Positions 15,001 through 27,500 of a stretch of DNA of 64,000 bases are shown here, one piece after another (the first letter of the stretch is position 1; each line of letters opens with the position of its first letter). The DNA is from Desmodesmus armatus. Lineage: Eukaryota; Chlorophyta; Chlorophyceae; Sphaeropleales; Scenedesmaceae. Both the position numbers and the translations under genes were made by a program. The stretch lies in assembly GCA_007449985.2 (NCBI GenBank), contig VIIQ02000856.1:1-64000 (forward strand). The letters are read 5' to 3'. Under the pieces are notes generated by a model. The model saw only the letters and a list, made by a program, of their open reading frames with translations. It was not told where the DNA came from and did no database searches.

Positions 15001-17330
15001 CAGGTGCACACAAGTGCACAGCTAGAAAATTCAGCAGAGGCTTGCATAACGTTTGCAAGCATATACACAACATTGTCAAGCACAGAAACCACAAAAGCAC
15101 CATCATCATGTGGACTTCACTGAAAACCCTAACCATGCTGCAAGCTGCACACACCACCTCTTTTTCACACAGGTGCACACAAGTGCACAGCTAGAAAATT
15201 CAGCAGAGGCTTGCATAACGTTTGCAAGCATATACACAACATTGTCAAGCACAGAAACCACAAAAGCACCATCATCATGTGGACTTCACTGAAAACCCTA
15301 ACCATGCTGCAAGCTGCACACACCACCACTTTTTCACACAGGTGCACACAAGTGCACAGCTAGAAATCTCAGCAGAGGCTTGCATAACGTTTGCAAGCAT
15401 ATACACAACATTGTCAAGCACAGAAACCACAAAAGCACCATCATCATGTGGACTTCACTGAAAACCCTACCCATGCTGCAAGCTGCACACACCACCACTT
15501 TTTTACACAGGTGCACACAAGTGCACAGCTAGAAATCTCAGCAGAGGCTTGCATAACGTTTGCAAGCATATACACAACATTGTCAAGCACAGAAACTACA
15601 GAAGCACCATGATCATGTGGGCTTCACTGAAAACCCTAACCATGTTGCAAGCTGCACACACCACCACTTTTTCACACAGGTGCACACAAAGTGCACAGCT
15701 AGAAATCTCAGCAGAGGCTTGCATAACGTTTGCAAGCATATACACAACATTGTCAAGCACAGAAACCACAAAAGCACCATCATCATGTGGACTTCACTGA
15801 AAACCCTACCCATGCTGCAAGCTGCACACACCACCACTTTTTTACACAGGTGCACACAAGTGCACAGCTAGAAATCTCAGCAGAGGCTTGCATAACGTTT
15901 GCAAGCATATACACAACATTGTCAAGCACAGAAACCACAAAAGCACCATCATCATGTGGGCTTCAATGAAAACCATAACCATGCTGCAAGCTGCACACAC
16001 CACCACTTTTTCACACAGGTGCACACAAGTGCACAGCTAGAAATCTCAGCAGAGGCTTGCATAACGTTTGCAAGCATATACACAACATTGTCAAGCACAG
16101 AAACCACAAAAGCACCATCATCATGTGGACTTCACTGAAAACCATAACCATGCTGCAAGCTGCACACACCACCACTTTTTCACACAGGTGCACACAAGTG
16201 CACAGCTAGAAATCTCAGCAGAGGCTTGCATAACGTTTGCAAGCATATACACAACATTGTCAAGCACAGAAACCACAAAAGCACCATCATCATGTGGGCT
16301 TCAATGAAAACCATAACCATGCTGCAAGCTGCACACACCACCTCTTTTTCACACAGGTGCACACAAGTGCACAGCTAGAAAATTCAGCAGAGGCTTGCAT
16401 AACGTTTGCAAGCATATACACAACATTGTCAAGCACAGAAACCACAAAAGCACCATCATCATGTGGACTTCACTGAAAACCATAACCATGCTGCAAGCTG
16501 CACACACCACCACTTTTTCACACAGGTGCACACAAGTGCACAGCTAGAAAATTCAGCAGAGGCTTGCATAACGTTTGCAAGCATATACACAACATTGTCA
16601 AGCACAGAACCCACAAAAGCACCATCATCATGTGGACTTCACTGAAAACCCTAACCATGCTGCAAGCTGCACACACCACCACTTTTTCACACAGGTGCAC
16701 ACAAGTGCACAGCTAGAAATCTCAGCAGAGGCTTGCATAACGTTTGCAAGCATATACACAACATTGTCAAGCACAGAAACCACAAAAGCACCATCATCAT
16801 GTGGGCTTCAATGAAAACCATAACCATGCTGCAAGCTGCACACACCACCACTTTTTCACACAGGTGCACACAAGTGCACAGCTAGAAATCTCAGCAGAGG
16901 CTTGCATAACGTTTGCAAGCATATACACAACAAAGTCAAGCACAGAACCCACAAAAGCACCATCATCATGTGGACTTCAATGAAAACCCTAACCATGCTG
17001 CAAGCTGCACACACCACCACTTTTTCACACAGGTGCACACAAGTGCACAGCTAGAAAATTCAGCAGAGGCTTGCATAACGTTTGCAAGCATATACACAAC
17101 ATTGTCAAGCACAGAAACCACAGAAGCACCATCATCATGTGGACTTCACTGAAAACCCTACCCATGCTGCAAGCTGCACACACCACCACTTTTTCACACA
17201 GGTGCACACAAGTGCACAGCTAGAAAATTCAGCAGAGGCTTGCACAACATTTGCAAGCGTATACACAACATTGTCAAGCACAAAAACCACAGAAGCACCA
17301 TTAGCCACCTTCAGCGGGGCTACAGAGGCA
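1..17330. repeat. 169-bp satellite tandem array (about 102 copies)
   Basis: A head-to-tail tandem array with a period of 169 bp (some monomers 168 or 170) fills the first 17.3 kb and continues beyond the left edge. Monomers differ at a few diagnostic sites: ATCTCAGC or AATTCAGC; GTGGACTTCACTG or GTGGGCTTCAATG; CCCTAACC, CCCTACCC or CATAACC; CACCACTTTTTC or CACCTCTTTTTC. Each carries a near-perfect dyad CTTGCATAACGTTTGCAAG and a second dyad GTGCACACAAGTGCAC. Every monomer is open over about 79 codons on the plus strand and 60 on the minus strand, but these frames simply repeat with the unit and have no gene structure. The last monomer (about 17220-17330) is diverged, as expected at an array edge. 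Seen directly: period, variants and dyads. Inferred: a subtelomeric or centromeric satellite. Confidence 0.98.
2570..4075. repeat. Local segmental duplication inside the satellite (844-bp offset)
   Basis: A block of about four monomers (roughly 2570-3230) recurs at an offset of 844 bp (roughly 3414-4075). Both copies hold the same order of variant monomers and share the same one-base deletion in the AGAAACCAC tract (about 2928 and 3772), which fuses two monomer reading frames in each copy. A shared rare indel is better explained by copying a multi-monomer block than by chance. Confidence 0.75.
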
Positions 17331-18527
17331 GCATGTGTCTCCTCTATGGACATGTAGATGCATTGCCATGAACCCACTTTTGAGTCATTGTTTCTCTCAG
17401 TTTTCTCTTGTGCACAACCCATTCCAAGGTTGCCCTAGCAGCGTGATTTGCAAGGATTTCAGCCATGCCCTTACTTTTTGTAGGGGGGAACTCTGCCAAC
17501 TGATTCACCCCTTTCTAGTTGTGGCCCCTTTGTGCGTGCACACCCTGTTATGACCCGTACCATATCGGACTTTGACAAGGTGGTTGCCAAGTCATCTTTG
17601 GGTGGCCACGTTCAAATAAGGGCTCATTGGAAAGCTCTTGTCATTTTAATTCCAGCCATGTATTCATATGTTGCAGATGTGTCATCTCCTACTTATACTG
17701 GCACTACACTTGTAGCTCGTGCGCAGCATGTGTCAGATTGGTTGCTTCCCCAAGTTGGAGCCTTGGTTCTCCTCACTTAGTCACTTGCGGATACCATGTC
17801 GTAGTCAGACCTTCATTAATTCCTTCGAGGCCACTCCCTCATTCAACTTGAGGCAATGAACCTCCATGCAAGCCAATTATGTATTCTTTGAACATGACAA
17901 GCCCTTCAGTTTGATTGTGGAACCCTGAAAGACATGCATGTACTTGCACACCCCAGCAACAATGCTCCGGGAGACAGTTGCATCACACTCCAAATAGGTT
18001 GCTGCACCTTACGTATGTACAATGTTGCTGACTGCCCTTGACATGCCATGTGTTTGCACGAACATTGACAGGGTGCCAGCAAGCTGTGTCCAAACCGATC
18101 GGGATGTTGATTTTGTGGGCACGCATATGTCGCATTGTGATAGAGCACAAGGGCATGTTTTTTGATCTGTCCGGATCTGTATAAGGGAATGCATTTCAGG
18201 CTCTTTGGCGCGTATCTAGTCCCTTGCTGGCAGCAACGGCTCAATATATGTGATCCCTAGGTTGTGCATTGCTCTGTCTGTCACGTGCAACCATTATTGC
18301 TGACATGATGCGCAATCGAGTGGCACAACCAGGCACCTGAAGTGACCAATGTATTTAGCTCTCGCCAACGCCCTTCAAATTGACACCATCAACGCTGGTG
18401 CACCACCACATACAATAGCCCCGATTGGATGCATGACCCAATCATGCCAGACAACATTGCAATGCATGAGATCGCGGCCCTTGTGCTTTGACATGCAAAG
18501 GCAATCCATTGTCCATGCTCAATCCTC
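17331..18527. other. Unique sequence between satellite and BLD10-like gene; no gene recognised
   Basis: This stretch leaves the satellite abruptly and has no period. Open frames of 60-112 codons occur on both strands, but none shows a recognisable domain or convincing splice structure. The right part must hold the 3' untranslated region of the minus-strand CEP135/Bld10-like gene, whose stop codon is at 18528-18530. I see no TGTAA signal placed clearly enough to mark its polyadenylation site. Confidence 0.5.
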
Positions 18528-21500
18528 TCAAGCTGTGCTATAGCCAGCTGCGTCATCGCCTCCAATCAACGCCACCATGTTTGCCAAATGGGACTCAGCT
18601 TGTTGACGGCGAACTGTCTCAGCCTGCAAAACGTGATGTGGCAGCGGCAGTCAGCATGAACATTAGGGTTGAGGACACGGATGAAACGTTGTTTGCAAGC
18701 GTGCGGCAGTGTGGTGAACGTGTTGCAAAGCATACTGTGACATGCAATGCAACCAGCCGGTCGCTTGTACAAGCATAGCATGGTGAGCAGCCACCCATAG
18801 ATGCATACCTGTAATTCGTCCCGCAACTGCTGCTCAACCCGACTCTGCTCTGCCGTCCTTGACTCATCAGCAAGGCTCATAGTGCCGGCAGTGGCAGTAG
18901 CTGCCGTTGCGATTGCTTCTGCCTCAGCCTTGTCAGAGTCAGCTTGAGCAAGGAGAGTCAGCATGTGGTCCTTGCTGTCCTCGCATGCACGTAGCTGTAT
19001 GTGAGCATCATCTGCGACATACACACCAACTCTCCATGTCAACGTGGCGTGCACTCATGGGCATGCACACCATGTCATTGGCTGCGTTGAAATTTGCACA
19101 TGGCAACACACTGAATTATTGTTGTGGTTGACTCACCCAACTGTTGTTGTAGTTGGTTGACATGCGCTTGTGCCACTCCAAGCTGATGCTCAAGCATTTG
19201 ACTGCCCAACTGCTCTCCTCGAGGGGTTTGCTGCAGTGCAAGCACATTGCAAAAGGAGGCATGCAGGCAATGGGGTTCAGTGTGAGTATGTCAACTTTTG
19301 CATGTTGCACGGTCTGGGGTGGACTTCAAGGACTGAGGTTTGAATGGATCCAAACGTATGTATTACATCGAGTGCACAAGCACGGCGACGCAATTGGCCG
19401 CTGGCCAGCAACCATCAATGGATGCATTGCAGTGCTGCCCGCAAACGAACAACCAAGCCTGAGACCGTGGAAGCCACGGTTGCGGACGTGCCTCAAGCAT
19501 AATGCTGGAGCTGTGAGCACATCAATAAAGCTCAATGCACTGCAAGTGAAGGCTGCTTTGCAGCCTGGGCAGCTTGGTGCCGCTGCCTGATGGAGGGAGA
19601 CACACCAAGGTCACTCAACCAGTGCCACTCACCCCGCCACTGCTGCTGCTGCTATTGGTGTTGGCTGCCAGTTGTGCAAGCTGCACCTGCAGCTGCTGCC
19701 CATCAGCATGTGCTGCCGACAATTCACGCTGCAACCTGCCCAGCTGTGCCTGGAGGTGCGACACATGCACACCATCTGCACTGCCGCTGCTGCTCGCCCG
19801 GCTGCTGCCAGGTCTGCCTCCTACTGCAGCGGGACTGCTGACGCCTGCCCCAGCAGCTGCTGCGGTGCGGGCTGCTAGACTGAGCGCCTCTGCTTTCAGC
19901 CGCGACAGCTCCCTGTCCTGGATGTCCCTCGACTGCTGCAGCATAGACACTTGCTGCTGCAATTGAGCCACCTGCAGAAGACATGACGACCGTCGGCAAG
20001 TGCAGCAGCTTTGTTGCGGCAATTCATAGTGTGTCTCATAATTTGTAAGTAGCAATAGTGTGTCTAACCAGGGGTATACACACAAGCCTTATCTGCAGAC
20101 CCGTGTGCCTTGAGGCATTCCATACAACAGCTAGCAGGCAGAAAGTTGACTATAGCACCCACTTTAGGAGCACAACCATTGAGATGCCCCCCCCCCCCCC
20201 CTCATCTCCCTCCGCTGCTCAGTTGGCGCTGGTGCTCATGTAGGTGATGTTGGTGTTGGTCACACACAACATGTATCTTCAGTTTGGAGCCTCACAGCCA
20301 AGAATTGACCTTATCAAGGGCAGTAAACAGCCCTACCTGTTGCTCAAGGGCTTTGTTGCGCTGTTGTATGGCGCCCAGCTGCCCGGCGCCCTGCTGCAAG
20401 CCCAGCTCGCCAGAGTACTCACGCACACGTTGTGCTGCAAGGAGACTCTCCAGCTCTGCACACAACAGCCAAGTGCAAATAAACAGCCGCAATGGATGTT
20501 GACCAACCATGCCAGTCTGAAGCTGCGCCCAAGCTTACGAGCCCAAGCCCTCACGGTGTTCCCTCTCATGCTTATTTCACCATGTGTCTGCAAGTGAGGG
20601 CATGTGGCTAGCACCCTTACCTGCCGTACGGCCCTGCTCCAAGCTGACCCGCTGCCTGAGGCCCTCAATCTCCTGGCGCGCCTCAGCCAGGTGTTCCTGC
20701 ATCAAGCCCAGCTGGCCCTCAGACACAGCCAGCTGACGCTGCAGGTCCTCACGGTTGCGCTCCAGCAGCAGCCGCACCTACACACAGCAACAACAGAGAC
20801 ATCAGCATATGTACAAGCCATTCAACGCTGGTTTCAAAAATGTGCAGAGGTTGCGAAAGGTTGGGTCGCAAGGAAAGTACACATGCACTCTGATGCAATC
20901 CCAAATGTCAATTGAGAGGAGCAGCACATATGAGAGGAGCAGCCCGTAGAGCTTTCATGCTGCCAAAGATGCAGCGCATGTCACAAACAGCTGCACCACA
21001 TCCCACACGTTCCATGCTGAGATGTTGTCAGCACCCACCTGCTGTGCGGACGCCAGCTCAGCTAGCAGGTTTTCACGATGTGCCGAGGCCTCCTCCCCAT
21101 CAGCTGCACCACGCGCTAGCTGACGGCCCAGAGCATCAACCTGTACCATCACAGCAGTCCGAACAGCACGCATGGCACAAAGCATGACTCACTGAGTACT
21201 GCCAGGCTTTACACAACATCGACCCCCTCAGAGCACTACAAACAGATCCATCACCACTCAGCACCACAATACCATATCGGCATGCCAGCACAACGCTGCA
21301 TCCGCATATGTGAGCTGCCTGCTTGACTCAAGTGGCCTCCCTGTCAACACACCCACCTGCCGCTCGTACGCTGCCAGCTCCAGCGCCTGCTGCTGCAGGG
21401 CTGCTGCCTGACCGCGCCTTTCATCCTGCAGCTGCGCAATCTCCTGCGCCGCGCTGCCGAGTGACGCCTCCCGCATAGTAGCCTCACGCTCCAGCTGCAC

Positions 21501-24500
21501 ACAGACAACACGGTCAATCATTGAGGGCGTGACGGGGTCGGGACGGCCAAGCAACGGGGTGAAGTTGGTGTCTGCCTTGTCCAACCGTGAAGGTACCAGA
21601 CCAAGGCAGGCACAATCAGAAGCTACATGCAGCGCCCAAACATAGTGTGCAACAATACAGTTTGTGGATCAGCCCATGTAAGTGGGCATGCTACATACCT
21701 GCATGACGTTGGCTTGCAGCCTTCTGTGCTCAGTGGCCAGGCCCTGGTATGCATTGCGCACATCCTCCAGCTCAACCTCACGCACACGAGCCTGCGTATG
21801 CAGAGGGGGCAGCAAACAATTTCTAAAGCCTTGACCCTGTCAGTGAAGGTGACACCTGCTGCAGATGTTGATGTGTACGGCACCAAGTCTGCACAGCAAA
21901 AGCTCATTGTTGACATGAGCTCTGTCAACACAGCCATTCACAATGCTCAAGCCAGCAGCAACAGCCATCGTATGAACAAGTGCATGCATAGTCTGATTAT
22001 AGTGCCCATAACACAAGCGGGGTGCCTGCTCACCAGGTTTTGTGTGTTCCCTAGCTCCTGCCTCAGGTTGGCTGCACTGGCTTGCAGGTTGCTGTGACTT
22101 TGTCCCAGGGACGCCAGCTCCGCACTGACCACCTGCACAACAAGCACAAGCAGACAGAACGTTCTGCTAGCCTGGGCATCTGCTCTTGAGTGACAACACC
22201 AGACTTGCGCCTTCGGTTCTGCGGCGCGCAGTTGCTACTTGCGCACGCCGCGGTAACACCCTTTCCCTGCAGCCGCAGGTAATGCCAACGTCGCCCCTGC
22301 TTACCTGGTTCTCCCTCACCAGCGCCTGCATGTCCTCTCCCAGTGCTGACAGCTCATCCTGCAGGGCCGCACCCTCCGCCTGGGAGGACGACAGCTGCGA
22401 CAGAGCACCAGACAGCTGCTCCTGCAAGGGCACATCCAGGATGACCCATCAACCAGCGCAAATTGGTACAGCTCAGATGCGTGCTGGAGCATGTCAACCT
22501 GATGTGTTCAGTTCACCTGCGATGCCTTTGCAAAGGAATCTGATGAAAGGCAGCCTAGAAGAAGCCTAAAAACATGCCCAAACCGCAATGTCTCCATAAT
22601 CCCAACACAGGGTTGTGTGCTTGTTGACTTACTTGGAGTGACTCCACCTCATTGCTGAGGGCACCAATGCGCTCCTCGGCATGCAGCAGGCGACCCTCAG
22701 CAGCAGCCAGCTGCCTGCAGCAGGAAGACAGGTGAGTGGAGGGTGCACCTGTCAGACCCCGGCTTCTGCAATGTTTATGCATGATGAACTCTCTGACTCA
22801 TATTTCCAACTATGACCAGGAAAGGCACCTGAGTTTACATGAGTGCCACCCCTGCCGGCTGCTCACCTTGCCACATCATCTGCTGCCCTGTGTGCTGCGT
22901 CTGCCTCCTGAGCCAGGGAGGTGTGCTCCTCCTTGGCTGCATCCAGCTGGGCACTCAGCTCATCACGGTGCCGGTCAAGCGCAGCAAGGGCCTGCAGTAG
23001 CATACGGGTGCATTGATTACAAGGGCTGATACGATCACGCGGTGAAAAGCAGCATGGGCGCTCAGCCTTCAGCAGCTTGGGCCAGAGTCTCTGCCAGAGG
23101 CACACATGGGGTCAAAAGACAGGGCATGTATCATGAGCACCCTCAACCTGAGGAAACATGTAAACAGGGCCAAATGGCGGCCCATAACTGGCAGTCCAGC
23201 ATCAGCATTGTGCACTGGTTTCATGTGTGCTCAGCTTGTTGTATGCCAAGACTTCACCGCCAGCCCCCCCCCCCCCCCGGGGCTTACGCGAACCCTTGCC
23301 ATACCTTGTGCATGTTGGATGTCTCCTGTCCTGCTGCTGCCAGGGCCTCATCCTTGGCTGCCAGCTGTGACTCAGCATCCGCCATGGACAACTCACGACT
23401 GCGCAACTGAGCTGAAAGGGACTGCAAATCAACAAGACAAACAGGCGTGCAGTCAACAACATGATGGCATGTTTGTGGGTAACACAAAGGGGGTAGCAGC
23501 TTTGGCAGCCAGCAGCTATGCTGATACTGCTATGCCAGCAAGGTCAAGGCATCCTTGGCACCATGACAGGGTGCCAGGTGTGGCAGGCCTGAACACAACG
23601 TGTGTGACCCCATGCAGACTTCTGCCCTTCTCTACACAGCCTTGCATCAGCTGCTTCCTACCGCTGCTGCGGCTGCATGTTCCCTTCCCGCAACCACTGA
23701 GGGCATTCACCTTAAGGTGTCCCATGTACTCCTGCAGGGTGGCATCACCCCTGAGGCTCAGGCTGGTCAGCTGCTCAACCTCAGCACTGCAACAGACAAA
23801 CAAGGGGCAGAGACGACCAGCACACAGCTGTGATGGTGTTCGTATGCTGTGCTTCAAAGCTTGCGCAAAACAGCAGAAGCATTGCAGACAGTGGCACCTG
23901 TGCATGTGGATCGCCCAGTGTGCTGCAGAGTCCCAGGAATCCGACTCACGTGCGTGCTGCCAGATCACCAGCCAGCTTTGTGGCGTCAGCCCTGGCATCA
24001 GCGGAGGCACGCTGGGCACCCTCCAGCTGCCGCCGCACCTGCAACACAGCCCCAAGTCAAGGTGGCATGGTGATCAGAGAATCATCGGCCGCCAGCACAG
24101 CCAGTACCTTTCCGCTGCACATCACGGAGTAGGTGATGTGCACGGCTGATGGGTTTGCTTCACTGACACGAGCTACGGTGTGTGGGTGAGGCTCCTGTAC
24201 AGCGCTGCCCAGAGCATTGTTTGATTGTAGTGCAGTGCCTGGGGACCACCGCCCTGCCTCGCTCCCGAGTAAGATGCATGTGGTACGTGGCGCCCACGTA
24301 GTCACATATGTGCCGCCCCCCCTCCCAGTACCCCAGTGCGTGCCCACCTCGGCCAGCTCTGCCTCTGTCTCCTCATGCAGCGTCTCCGCCCGCCTGGCCC
24401 GCTCAGCATACTCACGCCCAGCTGCACGTGCTGCGTCCTCCCTGCCCTTGGCTGCCGCTGCTGCCGACTCGGCTGCTGCCAGCAACCCAGCCAAGCGATC

Positions 24501-27500
24501 TGACTCCTGCTCAGCTCGCGACAGGGCCGACTGCAGTGTGCCGATGCGGTTCTGAAGAAGCAGGGAACAATGGCAGCACAAGCACGACCAGTGACTGCTG
24601 TGCAGCATCTTGCACAACAAAGACCACCTGGGAGCATGTCCTTGTGAGGGTGAGGCCAGTACAGCATGAGTCACACCCTGCCCCCCCCCCCCCCCCTGCC
24701 ACGCACAAGCAACCTAGAATCAGGATCGACGGTGAGTGCCTACACATGAAACCGCACTGCCAAATGATGCCATGTATCACCAGATTAGTCCATATTACGA
24801 TGCGCTCTTCGCGGCTGCGACGCGGTGGAACACAGTGATGCAAGAGCGCTCATCACACGGTAAATGCCCTGACGCCTGCAACGCTGCATGCAGAGGGCTT
24901 CTCAGACATCCTGAATGCAAACGGCACGGTACGGCACCAACGCGATTGCTAAGCCCACCTGCAGCCCAGCCACCCGCGCATCAGCTGCTGCTGCGCTGGC
25001 GCTGCCCTCATCCAGCCCCTCCCGCAGCGCCTCCAGCTGCTGCTGCAGCCCCAGCCGCTCCTCCCGCTCCCTCTCAGCCTCCACAGCGGCACGCTCCCGC
25101 GCCCCCTCAGCAGCGCTGGCTGCTGCCTGCACCTCCCTCAGCTGCGCAGCCAGGCTGTCCCGCTCCCCCACGGCCTCGTCCAGCAGGCGCTGCACGTCTG
25201 CCACGGCGGTGAGGGTGGCTGAGGTGCTGCTGCTGCTGGCTGCCATCGCACGCCGCAGCTGACGAGCCTGAAGGCAAGTTGGGAGTTTGGGGTGAGGGTG
25301 TGGGGGCATGACAGGCAGGGAGAAACACCCAAGGTGAGTTGGCATGGCTGGCCTGGCAAGCACGGGGTGCCTAACAGGGCGGGCCGGTGCAAGTGCAAGT
25401 GCGCAAACACTGGGTGCATTGCGCACATCAGCGGTAATGCTGGGTGAATGTGAATGCTGCCACACTTGCTGAGACAGTCCATGTTGGTCATCAGATTTTA
25501 CAAGCCTGCACGTAACCAGCAACACTGCTGCTGCATCATTAGAAACTCAAGTCCACCGTAAATGCCACCCACCTCCTCCTGTGCTGCCGCCAGCTTGGTC
25601 TTGTACGCGGCCAACTGTGCAGCAACCTCCTCCAACTGTGATGTCACGCCCTCAGCAGCACCAACCTGGGTGACAATGTCAGGATGGCAACGGGGCAGGG
25701 CCAGCAGACATATCGCAGGATTTCAGTCATGATGTTCCAGTTCCACAGCTGGCTTGGTTTGCATGGAATGACATCCTGCGTCACTGACTGAAGCACCCAT
25801 GTGCACTTATGATGTGGGGTCGAGGGAGCCCTGGCGCAGGGACTGACAAGGCAGTGCCAAGCAGCACCCCGCCGTGCCTTGCACCCAAAACCACAAACTC
25901 CCCAAGTGTGCACCAACCTGTGCTGCGCGCGACTGCAGCAGAGTGCGGCTGGCATTCAGCTGGCTTGATGCGCTTGCTGCTGCTTCTTGTGCTGCCTCCA
26001 GCTCATCCTGCAGCCTGTTGACAGCAGACGCCAGGCCTGCCTTCTCAGCCTGGCATGGCAGCCGCGACAGGGCCACACACATGGCAGCACAGCATGGACA
26101 ACACCTCAGCTGAGTTGAGGTGACACCACGGGACCTCACATTTGGTGGTTCACCAGTCTGCAGCCCTTCAGGCAAGCTATAAACCTTGCCTGTGTGTCAC
26201 AGCGTCTCCACACTCAGTGCATGTGAGTGTGCATGATACTGTCGCGATTGCACAACACATATACTTGCTGTGCCCTTGTTGCGGCTGCAGCGGCCCACTC
26301 CCATACACCACAACACACGCTTACACGCAGATCCCGAAGAGCCCCTGCACCACATGCTCCAGCACAAGCGCCCACCACCACCCTACCCCTCTTATTGTTT
26401 GGCACACACCTGCAGTGCATCCACCTGGTGGCTGAGCTCCCTGGCTTCATCCCTGCACTGCTCCACCTGCGCCTCCAGCTGTGCCACACGCCCAGCCAGC
26501 ACGTCACTGCTGCTGCCTGTCTCAGCAGCAGCTGCTGCGGCTGCCAGCCGCGCGCGGTTGGCGTCCCGCAGCTGCTGCTGTGCTGCTTCTGCTGCTGCTG
26601 CTGCCGCTGCCTCACTGGATTCCAGCCGCTGGACCTGCACACAAGATGCAGCAGTATGTGCCCAGTTGCCGCCGCAACACGCATGTGTGCAGACTACAGA
26701 ACAGCATGCACCAATCCTGAGTTGATACCACACAGCATAACACAATATTTGGAAGGTCTGTCTTTGGCAGGTTTATCCTCCGCCTGCTGGATACCAAATG
26801 AGCCGCACCCCTTCATTTGGGGCCTCGTGCGACGCAAACCCCAATTCCGCTGTGTGCCCTCACCTGTGCTGACAGGTCACCCAGCCGCCGCTCCAGTGCT
26901 GCTGCAGCTGCCTTGGCGGCAGCTGCTGCCGTCCGCTCCGCCTCCAGCTGTGCCTGTGCCTCTGCCAGGCGCTGTGCCGCCTCGTCCCTGTCTTCCACCA
27001 GGCCCTCCAGGGCAGCACTGCGGGTGGCCAGCTCCTCCCGCAGCGCACTGTTGCTGGACTGCAGGGCCTGCTGCTGCTCCACTGCACGCGACTGCGCAGC
27101 TGCTGCTGCAGCTGCCTGGATGGCCTGCTGGCATACGTGCAGGCAGTAACAGCGGCGTACGTTGTGCGGCGCTTATGATGGCCACACAGTCAAGCTATCC
27201 AACCGAGGAGGCTTAGAATCGCAGTGCAAGGCATGCACCCCCTCAACAGCACAGCGCCACATGGCGCATCTGTCCAACTCGGGCCTGCTGAGCAAGGCCC
27301 TTCCCCATGACCAGCAGCAGCTTCAAATACCTAAGGGTCCAGGTCAATCAATGCAGCCTGCCTAGGATGCCACCAGCAACCTCCCTGTCTCCCACACGAC
27401 GCATGCCAATTCGCACCTTGCTTGGCGGAGAGTCTGTGCGAGCTGCGTGAGCTTCATCCAGCATGAACTGCAGCTGCTCCACCTCAGACCTCAACGCGCC

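Noticed and set aside
1..17330. CRISPR-like or minisatellite gene array
   Set aside because: There are no unique spacers: the units abut directly and differ only by point changes. The rest of the window is eukaryotic with introns.
27..17357. Over one hundred open frames of 60-270 codons on both strands of the first 17 kb
   Set aside because: They recur with the 169-bp period, exist on both strands at once and change only with monomer variants. They are a by-product of stop-free satellite monomers, not genes.
17345..18300. Possible retroelement remnant between the satellite and the first gene
   Set aside because: No long terminal repeats, poly-A tail, target-site duplication or retroviral-type protein motif could be found by eye.
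23106..24149. Plus-strand open frame of 347 codons
   Set aside because: It lies antisense to exons and introns of the CEP135/Bld10-like gene, is Cys/His/Pro-rich in the way of reversed GC-rich coding sequence, and has no domain.
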